Below, piece after piece: positions 49,926 to 61,481 of a stretch of 64,000 nt of DNA (positions are counted from its first letter, which is position 1; every line of letters starts with the position of its first letter). The position numbers and the translations under genes are program-made. Source of the stretch: Rotaria sordida (lineage: Eukaryota > Rotifera > Eurotatoria > Philodinida > Philodinidae); assembly GCA_905250125.1 (NCBI GenBank), contig CAJNOL010000323.1, positions 1 to 64,000 of the forward strand, in the 5' to 3' direction. The notes beneath the pieces are model-generated. The model worked only from the letters and a program-made list of their open reading frames with translations. It was not told the DNA's origin and did no database searches.

Positions 49926-52900
49926 TTAAATATATGAAGGCATATCTGTTGGTAAAAGTGATAAAGAATTTTTTATAAATGGATATGTACCATTATTACA
50001 AAATGCTCCATTAAAATCATCCATATCAACTAAAGAAAACAAAAGAATTAAATAAAATTTTTATTCTCAAAAAAAAAACAACTACATACGTGACCAAACA
50101 AATAATCCTCCGAAATTATTAGCTACAACATAAGCTGCTCGTTTTTGTATATTTTCAATTGTATCATATGAAATCCAATCACGATCTTTAAACATATAAC
50201 TAGATTCTGATCCATCTGGTACTGAACGTATTTTCCATTGAGGATCTGTTTGTAGTAGACAAACCTTTATATATAAAACTATATAAAAATTAATTCTTTA
50301 AGATAAATTTACTTCAAAATACGATAAAAACCCAACACTACGTGTAAATGGACCTTCTGTTCCATTACCAATTGTTGGTGATCGAAGTTCATGTTCATCT
50401 GCTCGTGCTAATAAAAATGTTCGAGCAAATAATGGAATACCAAGAACAAGTTTATGAGCTGGTGCTCCATTCTTTAACCAAATAGCCATACCAAAATCCT
50501 TCAAAATATTATAACTATCAATACAAACAGAATAGATACTAATTTACTTGATTCATCATTGCTTCCTTTTCGATTTCATCAAAACGTCTATATAATGGAG
50601 CATTTAATCCTGTATGATTTTGCCATGCTCCATGAAAATCACTAGAATAATCTCTTTTATTTAGAAATTATGCTACATATAGGATGGTCCATAAGTAACT
50701 GTACGATAAAAAACTTGAGTATCTTTACTCTATGGGGCTATTTTTGTTTTGTGGTAGAGAAGACTTCAGATGTTTTTTTGTTTTCATAAGAACTACATTT
50801 ATACATATTGCTTTGAAGTATGATCATTGGTTTCAATAATGAATTTCGATCTTTGACAATGTCTTTCTCTCGCCATCAATATTTCTTAAGTCAGTAGTCG
50901 AAAAAAGTTCCGCTACAGAGGTAGAAAGTATTTAAACTTTAATCGTTTAGTTTCATAGTTTGACCATAAATAGAGCATCTTGAACTCTGATTACAAGAAC
51001 CAATCAGGACTTGATTAACCTTCATGCAGAGAAGCTAGAAGACCAACACAGGCTTTTTCTTCAGACAAGGATATCTCAACAGAGAAAATAAATCTCATGA
51101 CATTAGATCTCTCATTCGATAGCTCAGTGCTCTCTCTAGCACCAATAAAAATTCCATCTGAAGTAGTTTTTAGTTTGGCCGATTTATGAAGTATTCTTTG
51201 AGAAATCTCCACATGAGAGTTGATGGGAGTCGTCAAAATGTGAGTCATATCTCTAGCTAATTTTAACCTTTTGTCTTGCAATTTTCTCTAGTGAGTACCC
51301 TACACTAATCAAGTTTTGTTTCAAAATTTCACAATCGCAACCATTGATGGAGAAGAGATCCATGCTGAGACCGTCTCAGACAATGGAGGCTTCCTCGTGC
51401 CTCAAGATTACAGCAGCTTGAAGTGCCGTACCTGTGACATAATATGAATATGCGAACCTTTATTTGTTAATGAGAAAATGGAGACTATCGCATTTGAAAT
51501 AGTGGAAAACCAGTGTTTTCATCATGAATCCTTTGCATTAAGCCTTATTGACCTCGGGTTGCTGCTTACAACCAAGGTTTATTGAACTCTATTAGTAATC
51601 AAAATCTCAGGCAAAGGAGATACTTTTTACATGGTAGTGGGACTTCTTGCGACTATTGTACAATGAAGTGAAAGCGAGAATTAATTTGGCTATCTTTGCT
51701 AGTTTTCATTTTTATAAATCTTTCAAAAAACTATACGTATCATGACCTGTATGATCTGAAAGTTGTAATGAAAAAAAAAAAATATTAGCTCAATAGAGTG
51801 AAATAAAGTGAAAATATTCAAATTTGTCATTGTAAAGCTACTTATAGACCACCTTGTATATATATTTATTAACTTACTAAGTCATAATATTAATAAAATC
51901 TAAAATTCTGAATATAAAAAGAAAAATATTAAGCGAGTAAAATTTAAAAAGTTTTTTTTTTCTACTTTGCAATTTTATCGATTTCATAACCATTGGAAAT
52001 AATATCTTCATTAGCAGCTACAGCTGCTGCTATTAATAATCGTGGTTGACCTGTAACAATCGATTGTGCCATTGCAGCTTCTTTAAAATCCTATGAAATA
52101 TACACATATATATATATCGGGTGGCCCAAAAGTAAGGAAAAATAATGGGTATCCCATAATAACTGATGAAAAACTGTTAATGATATTTTTCATACTTTTT
52201 ATTGATGTAAAGAGCTGAAATTTTTATTACATATATATCTAATTAACACCTTTTATTTCTGAAAGTTTTAGCTCTCTACATCAATAAAAAGTATGAAAAA
52301 TATCATTAACAGTTTTTCATCAGTTATTATTAGATACCCATTATTTTTTCTTACTTTTGGGCCACCCGGTATATATATATATATGGGGTTGGATAGTCTG
52401 GCCGGATGTCCCATTAATATTTTTTTGTATTGTAAGGATAAAACATATTGTTGTTCGGGTCATATGAGAGAGGATCATAGATAACCCTGAATTGGCCCGA
52501 ACAACACCATGTTTCATCCTTACAATAGTAGAGAAAAGTTACTAGCTCGCACGATAAGCTGGTACCTGTTCTCTACTACTGTAAGGATAAAACACGGTGT
52601 TGTTCGGGCCAATTCAGGGTTATCTATGATCCTCTCTCATATGACACGAACAACAATATGTTTTATCCTTACAACACAAAAAAATATTAATGGAACATCC
52701 GGCCAGACTATCCAACCCCATATACATATATATCATAATTATTTGAATTTTAAATAAATTCTCTTACTTGAAAAAATAATGTTAAATAATATTTATCATC
52801 TGATTGTCCACCACGTATACCCGGATATTCCCAATCAGCTTCCAAACCATCAAAATTATGTTTATGAAGAAAACTATGAATGAAAAAAAAAAGCAATGTT

Positions 52901-54125
52901 CAAATTAATTTGAATTTTTTTTGTTTTTATTAATGATGTACTTAATCGTATTAAAAATAAAATTTCGTCGTTTTTCATCATCATGAACCATGATTGAAAA
53001 TGCATATGATTTCATATTCCATCCACCAACGCCTAATAATGTTTTTAATTTTGGATTACGTTGTTTAAGTTTATTTATACGTCGATAGAGATCTAGTTTT
53101 AACGTAAAAAAAAAGGAAGTTTTTCCTATATGAATATACGTATATTACAAGCAAACCTTCATCATTTTCTTCTACTGTTTCTATTAAAAATGTTTCATTG
53201 TTTATATAAGCAAAAGCATAAATAATATGTGTACAAAGAAATGGATCAATATGTTCAGGTTCAAATTTAGCTGGAATAGTTCGATATTGAGACCAATTAG
53301 TAAAATAACAAATTTTCTTGTATTTTAGTTCATCTGTAATTAAAAAAAACCAAGTTGATTGTTGTTAATCACAGGAAGATTATTTTATTCTATCTATTTT
53401 CGGACACACAGATATGGTTTAGATGGAAAAAAACGTGAACGAGTTTGTAGTCGAGGATAAATTATATTTACCTTCACTAACAGGTGTAGGATAAGGATGT
53501 TTATAAGAGAAATAATTTAATTTTGAATTGATTGATGATTGTTGTTCAAAAATTGATTTATCATTTAATTTCATAAGTGGATAACCATTTGCCCAAAAAA
53601 CACCTCCTTCATGTACGACTTCCTATTGAAAAAATAATATATATAAATATATTTTAATTTGATTAATTATTTACTTCATTGAAAATTTTTTTTGTCGAAA
53701 ATGGTTTCATTGTAGTTGTCTGTTGTTCTTCTTCAAACATTGGTTTAGATAAAATAAAATTTGAAATTTGTTGAAATAGAATATCATCTATTGATGATAA
53801 CGAAGCAATTTGATCGAAAGTATTTTTTATAGGAACTTTCATTGAACATTGTTGTAATGTTTCATCAAATATAAATTGATCTGGACATTGATATAAAGAC
53901 CAACTATTAAGACCAATATAACCAAGAACACATGGATAATACTGTGATGGATTATTATGATAAACACATAGACGAGGAGATTCTTTTATAGAAATTAAAA
54001 ATTTAAATTAAAAAAGTTTTTAACATTTAAATTTCCTTACTTGAATATTGTTGAGCAATTAAAAAATTAGATAATACATATGAAAAGTAAAAATAGAGAA
54101 CAAATGTTGAGCATGGAAGAATCAT
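49926..54125 (-). CDS. Chitinase-family GH18 protein with N-terminal chitin-binding domain (gene A)
   Basis: Twelve exons (54041-54125, 53675-53982, 53472-53622, 53157-53333, 52942-53092, 52768-52873, 51966-52090, 51878-51907, 50548-50641, 50313-50498, 50090-50264, 49926-50029) encode 563 aa. Signal peptide about 1-24; CBM14-like chitin-binding domain about 30-82 (six Cys); Thr-rich linker; GH18 barrel about 185-545. Barrel motifs: [32 protein letters not shown] with catalytic Glu306, MTYDFHGAW, and GGLFVWSLDMDDFNG. The acidic motif DxxDxDxE is DxxExDxE here, with one Asp-to-Glu change, so activity is likely but altered. Exon 8 is a 30-nt microexon encoding ILDFINIMT and part of Tyr. Without it MTYDFHG would be lost, which proves its use. 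Introns 6 and 8 carry transposon-like inserts. Secreted; hydrolyses or binds chitin. The paralogous gene B lies head to head 0.8 kb away. Confidence 0.92.
50679..51859. mobile_element. 1.18 kb mariner-like TIR element in intron 8 of chitinase gene A
   Basis: Ends are inverted: AGGATGGTCCATAAGTAACT on the left, and AGCTACTTATAGACCACCTT on the right, both beside TA. This fits a Tc1/mariner-type element with a TA target. Without it the host intron would be about 55 nt, the normal size here. Its length is right for a mariner, but no intact transposase is visible. Two short coding-like runs ([20 protein letters not shown] and [16 protein letters not shown], plus strand near 51340-51540) may be decayed coding sequence of unknown origin. 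Confidence 0.7.
52117..52370. mobile_element. Mariner-type MITE, near-perfect hairpin, intron 6 of chitinase gene A
   Basis: Arms 52117-52220 and 52266-52370 are almost exact inverted copies, starting CGGGTGGCCCAAAAGTAAG and ending in its complement, flanked by TA on both sides inside a TA-repeat tract. The centre is a 45-bp AT-rich loop. The terminal word is of the kind seen on mariner-family elements. Non-coding. Confidence 0.85.
52383..52722. mobile_element. Four-fold palindromic element, intron 6 of chitinase gene A
   Basis: Arms of about 165 bp pair end to end (GGGGTTGGATAGTCTGGCC against GGCCAGACTATCCAACCCC). Each arm is itself an inverted repeat of a ~30-bp unit, TGTAAGGATAAAACA followed by TTGTTGTTCGGG. 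Copies lie at 52431-52461 (+), 52494-52524 (-), 52580-52610 (+) and 52644-52672 (-). The whole could fold as one long hairpin or as a cloverleaf. It lies 12 bp from the previous MITE, separated only by TA repeats, and codes for nothing. Confidence 0.85.
53362..53400 (+). repeat. Short dispersed intronic repeat, copy 2
   Basis: In intron 3 of chitinase gene A: TTAATCACAGGAAGATTATT followed by TTATTCTATCTATTTT. Shares most bases with 16704-16745 and with the inverse of 57141-57182. Confidence 0.55.
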
Positions 54126-54930
54126 TTTTTTCTTTTTGTTATATTAAGTTCGAATAAATACATATATTTATACTGCTATGAATTGATATAGATACTTTTT
54201 ATGACCAAACAAAATGATATACTATTTCTCTTCTTCTTTCTCTATATCCTTTGCCTTTTTTTAACGAGTTTTTTGATTACGTCATGTAGTGTATTGACAG
54301 ATCGTATTTAAAAATGATAACTAGGATCAATAGAATATTTAAAAAGGTGTATATCTATCTTTGTTTCGCAACATCTAAAAAATCACATTGTTCATTTGTT
54401 TATCTGTGATGAACATTTACTAGATGAATGTTCAATTATAAATAGCATATCTACAACCAAGGTTATTACTATTATTCAAATAGAATGATCCATTCGTAAC
54501 TTATCTCATATTTCTTATTGTTTCGATTAGGATCAAATTCCTTCTTTCTTTTTTTTTTTTTTTTTTGATGTCAATGGACATTTGTTTTATGGATACGTAG
54601 GTAGCTATAGTTCAGTTGAATAGTTAGATTTTGTCCAACTTGTTCTCAATAGGTTGTATGTATGTTTGTGTAAGTATATGACATTTGATGTTCAATGGTA
54701 TGTACCAGATATGTATGCATAGTTTAAGCTGTTGACAAGCGGATCTCTTGTTGGTCTCGCACGGAGAATAGAATTGTTTGATTAGTGAGCAATTCTTTTG
54801 TTTCTTTCAACAATCACACACACTAAAGATACTTAGTTTATAGTGTATCGTGTCTGCTATTGATCAACTTTGTTGTCGTTTATATATGTTCTTATTTATA
54901 GCGAAGCTTTGAAAAGGAAAAAATTTAAAT
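54126..54930. promoter_or_regulatory. Shared upstream region of the divergent chitinase genes
   Basis: 805 bp between two head-to-head start codons, without coding signal. It must contain both promoters and may co-regulate them. It has a 17-bp poly-T near 54549 and a TATTTATACTG word about 45 bp before the gene A start (minus strand reads CAGTATAAATATATG), a plausible TATA box. Confidence 0.5.
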
Positions 54931-57900
54931 ATGCATCAATATTATTCATTGTTATCATTGATATATCACTTAACATTCATCCTACTTATTATCATTATAG
55001 GTCAAATAAATGATGTTCATGCAAATCGAATAAGTATGTTTAAGAATTTAATGATTAAGTAGGAAGATTGTATTAAGACGATTGAGAATCGTTCAAAAAA
55101 ATTTGTTTTTTTTTTTTTTACCTTTTTTTCTTCTTTAAATAAATGAAATTCTATTTAGATTTAAAACAATCTTATTGTCGAGATCTTCGTGACTGTCAAA
55201 CATATTTTCCTTGTGCAGTTTTTTCAAGTGGTTTTAGTTATTTATATGTTATTAAACGTTGTCTAAATGAACAAATTTTTGATGAAACAAAACAAAAATG
55301 TATTAAAAATACATTTACTGATCCTACATGTTCAAAACAAACTTCTATTGGAAAATCTCGATTAACAACAATACGTCCTAAACAAATAAATCGAAATAAT
55401 GATACTAGACATCGAAATATAAAAGTTCCACTTCGTCCACCATCGATGAATATTTTAAAACGAAAAAATTTTGATATTAATGAAATCGAAGAAAGAAATC
55501 TACATGAAGAAAGATCTGAACAATTAATAACAGAATCTCCACAAATTCCAATAAAACAAATTAATGATAATACAAACATACATCGTGTATGTTATATTAC
55601 AAATTGGTCACGATATCGAACTGGTGAAGCTAAATTTGAAATTGAATATATTGATCCATTTATGTGTACACATATTATTTATGCTTATGCAACTGTTGAT
55701 GATCATAAACCAGAAATTAAACCTATACAAAAAGAAGATATTGGTAAATATTTTATTCATTGAATAATTATGTTTTATTTTATTTAATTATTTTTTTTTT
55801 GGTCTAGAACATTATCGAGAACTTGCTTTATTAAAAAAAACAAATCCAGATTTAAAACTTTCAATTCGATTAGGTGGAAAAAGTACTCAATATACTCGAT
55901 ATCTTAAATCATCAAAAATGACTGCACAATTAGTTCGAAGTCTTATTTGGTAGATTTTTTTCTTTATTATTTTTCAATCATATTATAAAATAGAATCTAT
56001 TTTTATCAAAAAAAAAAAACAAAAACTAGGTATATGGCATCATATGGTTTTGATGGAGTTGATATAGCTTTTGAATTTTCTGATGATGAAGTTCCAGAAG
56101 ATAAAGTTGCATTAACTACATTACTTGAAGTTTGTCTAAAAAATTTCGTTAAGATAAAAAAAAGAAATTTCTTTTTTTAGGAAATTTCAAAACAAAAACG
56201 ATTAATGACACGTGTAATAGTTACATTAACAGTAGCACCATTTGTTGATCATCTTCTTAAAGTATATGAAGTTCAAAAAATTGAAAAGTAATTTATTTAT
56301 ATTTCAAACAAAACAATTTTCTGTGTTTTATTAGATTAGTTAATTATATCAATCTAATGACATTTGATTTTTATGGTATATATATATAAAGAATATGATC
56401 AACAATAGTATAATTATTTGATTTCTTTAGGTCCATGGGATGACAAAACAGGTGCATTTGCTCCATTATATCATCAATCATATCAAGTTGAATCAGAATC
56501 ACTTCGTAATGTAGTAAGTAAAGAAATGTATATTTGTTTTTGTGAAACGCAGTCTAACAGGAGTGTTGAAGTATAGAAGTAGAAAGGACACCGCTGAATA
56601 AGATCGTGAATCTGTCGTTCCATTATATCCCATTTTCAATAGAATGGAAAGGTATTCGTAGTTTTTTATGCTCTACAAATTGACATAGTGATCATATGTA
56701 CCATTAACTTCTTTCTTAGATTATGTAGGATCATACAACTGCGATATTGTGCCTGTCTGACCCTGAATAAACTAATAGATGGACATAAACGCTATATCAT
56801 TTTGTAGAGCATGAAAAACTATGCCGATCTACGCTATTAGTTTTCATATTGAGTTCGCAAAAGAAAAAATTATGCCTACCATAGTTATTATTAAAAGCAC
56901 ACAAAGTCAACAGATCCTCTAAGACTATTTAGTCCTCTAAAATTTTTTTTTTTCATTCAACACAAAAAGAAATGAATACACAGAAACATGCAAAGTTTCA
57001 TATTCTCTCTTTTTAACCTATTGAAAGTAAAACTTAGACAGTGTTGATATACGATCAAAAACCGTGTATGAATAACATCTCGTTACTTTCTTATTGACAT
57101 CTGAAGGGTTGAGAAAAAGGATGCTGAAAAAATATGTCTCAAAATAGATAGAATACAACAATCTTCCTATGATTAGCAACAACAGCTACAAAGTGTTTCA
57201 CCTTTTAATTTTGCGGGATTGCACTAACAGCTTTTTTCTTTCTTTGATTAAATTATTTGATTATCATAGGATGGTCTTGTTAAATTATGGTTAAGTCTTG
57301 GCGTACCCAGACAAAAACTTCTTATCGGTATTCCAGCTTATGGTCGTTCATTTACATTAGCTAGTAGACAAAAAGGTCTTCATGTACCTGGTTTGTTTTG
57401 TTGTTTATTTTAGTTTTAACATTATTGTATTATGTTTTTTTTTCTCTAGTCACTGGTCCAGGTTTTCCTGGTCGATATACAAAAACTCGCGGTTTTCTTG
57501 CTTATTATGAGGTTAAAATATAGTTTTCTTTTTATCGTTTAAAACTTATTGATTTGATTCTTTATTAGTAGATATGCGAAAAAGGACGTTCTAAAAGTTG
57601 GCAAAAAGTATGGTTAGATACTGAGAAAGCTTGGTATATGACCAGTGGTGATCAATGGATTAGTTATGAAGATACTGATTCAGCAACAATAAAAGTAAGT
57701 TTACAAAAAACGATAGAGTTTTTTTTTTAGTTTGATTGAATATGTGTTTTAATAGGCTCAATACGCAAAAGGAGAACAATTAGCTGGAGTATTTATATGG
57801 AGTATTGATAATGATGGTAAATGATGATGTAATATTAAACATAATTTACTCGATTGTTTTTTTCCTATAGAATTTTCCGGTTTCTTTTGTAATACAGAAC

Positions 57901-58751
57901 CATTTCCAATAACTCGACAAGTCTTTGCTACTCTTAATTTACCTGTACCGATAACTAGTGCACCAGCAATTGCTATTCAACCACGTCTACCAGCTGCTGC
58001 TGGTGCTGGTCCACCTGTTCGTTTTGTTAATGTTCAATCTCAACCATCATCAATATTACCTCCACATTTACAAAAATTATTAAATGCTTTGAGTGTTTTA
58101 TCAGGTACAACAAGTTATACACCTATAATTGAAGCTACACCACCACCACCAGCACCAATAGCACATCAAACATATAATGCTGAATATATATGTAGTCGTC
58201 ATCGTATGGGTCGTAATGGAATTCATCGTGATCGTAAAAATTGTTCAATATTTTATTTTTGTGAAGGTGATGATTTAGCATCATTACGATATCATATATT
58301 TTTTTGTCCGCCTGGACTTGAATTTTCAATGGATGGTTGTACATGTGATTGGCCAACAGGTCGTCCATGTCAAACAGGTGGTGATACATTTTGTGTCACA
58401 CATGCAATTGTAACAACAACAACGACAACAACAACAACAACAATGACACCATATATTCCTCAAGCAGCTCTAAATACATTAAATAGTTTAGGTCAATTAT
58501 TAGGTATATCAAGTGGTACAACATCAGCATTTGATTGTGTTGGTCGACAATCTGGTCTATATCGAGATATGTATGATTGTACAATATTTTATTTTTGTAC
58601 AACAAATGATCAAACACCATATGGAACATTATTACGTTATGATTTTATTTGTCCAACTAATTATATATTTAGTATGTTAACATGTCGATGTGAACGTGGA
58701 CAAACTTATGAATGTCGTACACTTACAAAAACTGATTGTCTTCTTTTGTAA
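54931..58751 (+). CDS. GH18 chitinase-like protein with chitin-binding domains (gene B)
   Basis: Twelve exons (54931-55033, 55159-55743, 55808-55949, 56030-56129, 56181-56287, 56335-56375, 56431-56513, 57270-57390, 57450-57511, 57572-57694, 57756-57816, 57871-58751) encode 802 aa. Signal peptide (about 1-32), a Cys-rich CBM14-like segment (about 38-85), a basic linker, a GH18 barrel (about 180-520) and, after a Pro/Ala-rich linker, two CBM14 domains (about 618-670 and 730-800) joined by poly-Thr from an ACA run. Barrel motifs: RVCYITNWSRYR, LGGKSTQY, FDGVDIAFEF, LMTFDFYGPWD, FIWSIDND. The catalytic Glu292 is present, but the preceding Asp of DxxDxDxE is Ala290 and MTYD is MTFD. Low or no hydrolysis is likely, so it may act as a chitin lectin. 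Intron 7 (756 nt) holds repeat sequence. Paralogue of gene A. Confidence 0.92.
56655..56830. repeat. Inverted repeat in intron 7 of chitinase gene B
   Basis: GTAGTTTTTTATGCTCTACA at about 56659 and its near complement TTGTAGAGCATGAAAAACTA at about 56802 face each other about 110 bp apart, weakly extended outwards. Likely the core of another degraded foldback element filling this long intron. Confidence 0.5.
57141..57182 (-). repeat. Short dispersed intronic repeat, copy 3
   Basis: Inverse orientation: AAAATAGATAGAATACAACA followed by ATCTTCCTATGATTAGCAAC. Same family as 16704-16745 and 53362-53400. In intron 7 of chitinase gene B. Confidence 0.55.
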
Positions 58752-59221
58752 ATAATTTAAATTTTTTTTTTTTTCAAAAAGTAAAGAAAAATAATTAAGT
58801 TCACACATGTCAATGACAATAAACAGAGACATACATTTTCTTTCTTTTTTTTATATTTGATCTTTTTCAAACCAGTCATATCTAATATACATATGCACTT
58901 TTCAACATCATTTACATTGTGATGGAGATATAATTGATGCTTTTTAATATTGTCGTTTGTCGCCGTTGTTGCTACGGTTTCGGTTCAATGCACATTACGA
59001 CATGACGATCATGACCTTTAAAAAATATGTGTATGTTCATCTCGATTACTGAGCGTTCACCGTGTCCATTATCATATGCCTACATATATGTATATATGCA
59101 TATATGTGTGAGAAAAAAAAATACCTTGACTCATTTGAGCAATATAAAAAAAACTAAAGTTTAAAATTAAACGAAAAAGATCAAATTTTTCATTTTTTTT
59201 TTCTGAACAATAGTGTTTATT
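58752..59221. other. Intergenic spacer
   Basis: 470 bp between chitinase B and the CaaX-protein gene, same strand. AT-rich with poly-T and a TATATGTATATATGCATATA tract near 59085. No gene. A TTTTTTTCTGAACAATAG acceptor-like site ends 8 nt before the next ATG. Confidence 0.5.
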
Positions 59222-61481
59222 ATGAATATAACAATGCAACAACCTCTATTGTATCCATTTTATATGGGTACATCACGTCTTCCCGTATCTATTCCATGGT
59301 CTTCAGGTTCGTTCCATGTATCGCCTTCTCGTCACAAACGATATCTTTTCCCATCTCAAATTTCTCAACAATTCTCACCATTTATTCAATCTCAACAACA
59401 ACAAAATCCATATTCAACAATAGTACCTGCATCACCATCATGTTCTAATAGACGTTATCAACATTTAAAAAAATTAACCACTTATCATAATCGACATCCT
59501 TCACATCGATCAGTTAATATTTCAAAAAAATCGTATCATAATTATGGATATAATGAACCAATATATACTCATCCATATCAACCATCAAAAACAAAATCTG
59601 CTTCTGATCTTAAACATATGCCTCAATTTACTTCTATTCAAATGCCTAAAGCACATTCATGGCATACAATGATGAATAATCATCGTCAAACTAATTTAAG
59701 TGTTGCTTATGCAGAAGAAATGGATTTAACTCCAAAACATCGTCGAAAACGTTCAACAAAAAAACACAAAAGAAAACATTCTCAAAGACATTTATCATTA
59801 TCACCAAAACGAAATTCATCATTTCTTCAACAGCAAAAACGATCTATACAAATGCCTGAATGTGGTATTGTTCGTATATCAACATTAGATGAAATGCCGA
59901 TTAATAATAATAATAATAACGATAATAATAATCAAACAAATAAACGAAATAATAGTATTAATAATGATCGTTTATCAATGACAGGTAGTCTATTGAATTT
60001 AAGTAAACGTCGAAAAATATCAAAAGAAAATAATTCAATAAAAAATCGAAAGATTAATATAAATGGTAAGAAAAAAAATAAGAAGTTAAATTTTTACAAG
60101 AATAAGATTATTCGATATTTAGAAGAAACTCGTATAGATCTTGATACTGAGTCATCGTCATCGTCATCCAGTAGTAGTTATTCATCATTACAACAACGTC
60201 TAAATGGTTCATTACGTAATGATCCATTAATTAGTGCTGCTATGGAAGATTTTCAACAACTTCGTCGATCATCCAGTCAAAATACATCAATGATGTAAGC
60301 TTTTTTTTTTTGTGTTTTTTTCAATTTTCAAATTTTCTTTAATTTAGTTCTTATAATCAAAATCTAAGTCATGATAATAGTCTTTCTTCAAATTCAACAT
60401 TACATTCATCAACAATATCTCATAATAATAGTCAATCAAGTTTTACATCTATTGAACGTTCAGAAATTCGTGGATTAATTAAAACAATTAAAACACAAAG
60501 TACAACATCAATTCCAATATCTGTACCATTATCTGAACAATCAATAATATCAAATATTCAACAATTAACAACACGAAAAATTAAACCAAAAAAATCTTGT
60601 GTTACAGAAGAATTAGATCGTAAATTTAATAAATTACGTGCACTTGATCCCGATCAAGAATTAACTTGTGTAATACCATCATCAATATGTAAACGAAAAA
60701 AAACATTAGAAAAATCTTTTGAAAATATTCCATCTGTACCAAAATTGGATGAACTTTTACGTCAAGTTCAATTACGTCCAGTTAATAAATTAATGAGACC
60801 TGTATGTATTCTTCATTTTTTTTTTTTATTTAATTTTAATTTTTTTTTTTCTTCATTTAGAAATCACCATTAAAAGAAAAATCAAGAGATGATAATTATG
60901 AAAATCCATTATCATGTATTCCTGTTCCACAAAGTAGTCCAATACCTACACCTGAAATAAAAATTGAAGAAATTAAACATGATTATGCAGTACCAATAAA
61001 AAAAATTGAAGAAAAACTTCCACCGCCGCTACCACCACCACCACCATCATTATGTCATTTTCAACCAATTCGTAAATTTAATTTAAATAAACCAAAAATT
61101 TTTAATAATATACCTGAAAAACGATCAAAATTTAATTGGCTTCAATATGGTCTAACAAATCAAATGCCAACAACATTTCAACCAAATTTGATTGTTAATA
61201 ATCATAATGAACATGGAACAAATAATGTTAAAGAAAATATTTATACATCAGATATTGATATATATATACCATCATCAACTACAGATAAAAATGATGATAA
61301 TACTCTTCAAACTCATCTTGATAATCAAACTATTGTAACAGATGATTATTATTCTGATTTTGGAACAAAACAAATAACAATTTCATCATCTTTAATAGAT
61401 GATTTTTCAAATTTATTTACACGTAAACATAAACAAGAAGTTAAATTACATAAAAAAACTCAACGTTGTTCAATTATGTAG
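59222..61481 (+). CDS. Long low-complexity protein ending in a CaaX prenylation box
   Basis: Three exons (59222-60294, 60348-60801, 60861-61481) encode 715 aa of no recognised family. The N-terminal 150 residues are Tyr/His/Pro/Gln-rich. A strongly basic stretch follows (about 175-205, KHRRKRSTKKHKRKHSQRH), then poly-Asn, another Lys-rich block (about 275-300) and a Ser run. Exon 2 has a possible short helix (EELDRKFNKLRALDPDQEL), and exon 3 has a Pro run (LPPPLPPPPP) and a conserved-looking patch (RSKFNWLQYGL). The last residues are CSIM after a basic segment (KLHKKTQR). That is a classical CaaX box with X = Met, favouring farnesylation, so the protein is probably attached to a membrane or the nuclear envelope. 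The multiple basic clusters could be nuclear signals. The start is the first in-frame ATG; ATG at 59234 is possible. Confidence 0.75.

Noticed and set aside
50641..50653. Alternative acceptor at 50654 for chitinase gene A giving KDYSSDFHG
   Set aside because: It would lose the MTYD motif. Including the 30-nt exon at 51878-51907 and starting at 50641 restores MTYDFHGAW with the correct frame.
51015..51281. 88-codon minus-strand frame inside the TIR element as a transposase
   Set aside because: It has no DDE/D-type motif, no helix-turn-helix and no similarity to mariner proteins that I can see.
55238..55579. 113-codon minus-strand frame opposite chitinase gene B
   Set aside because: Antisense of a long exon whose plus-strand reading has family motifs.
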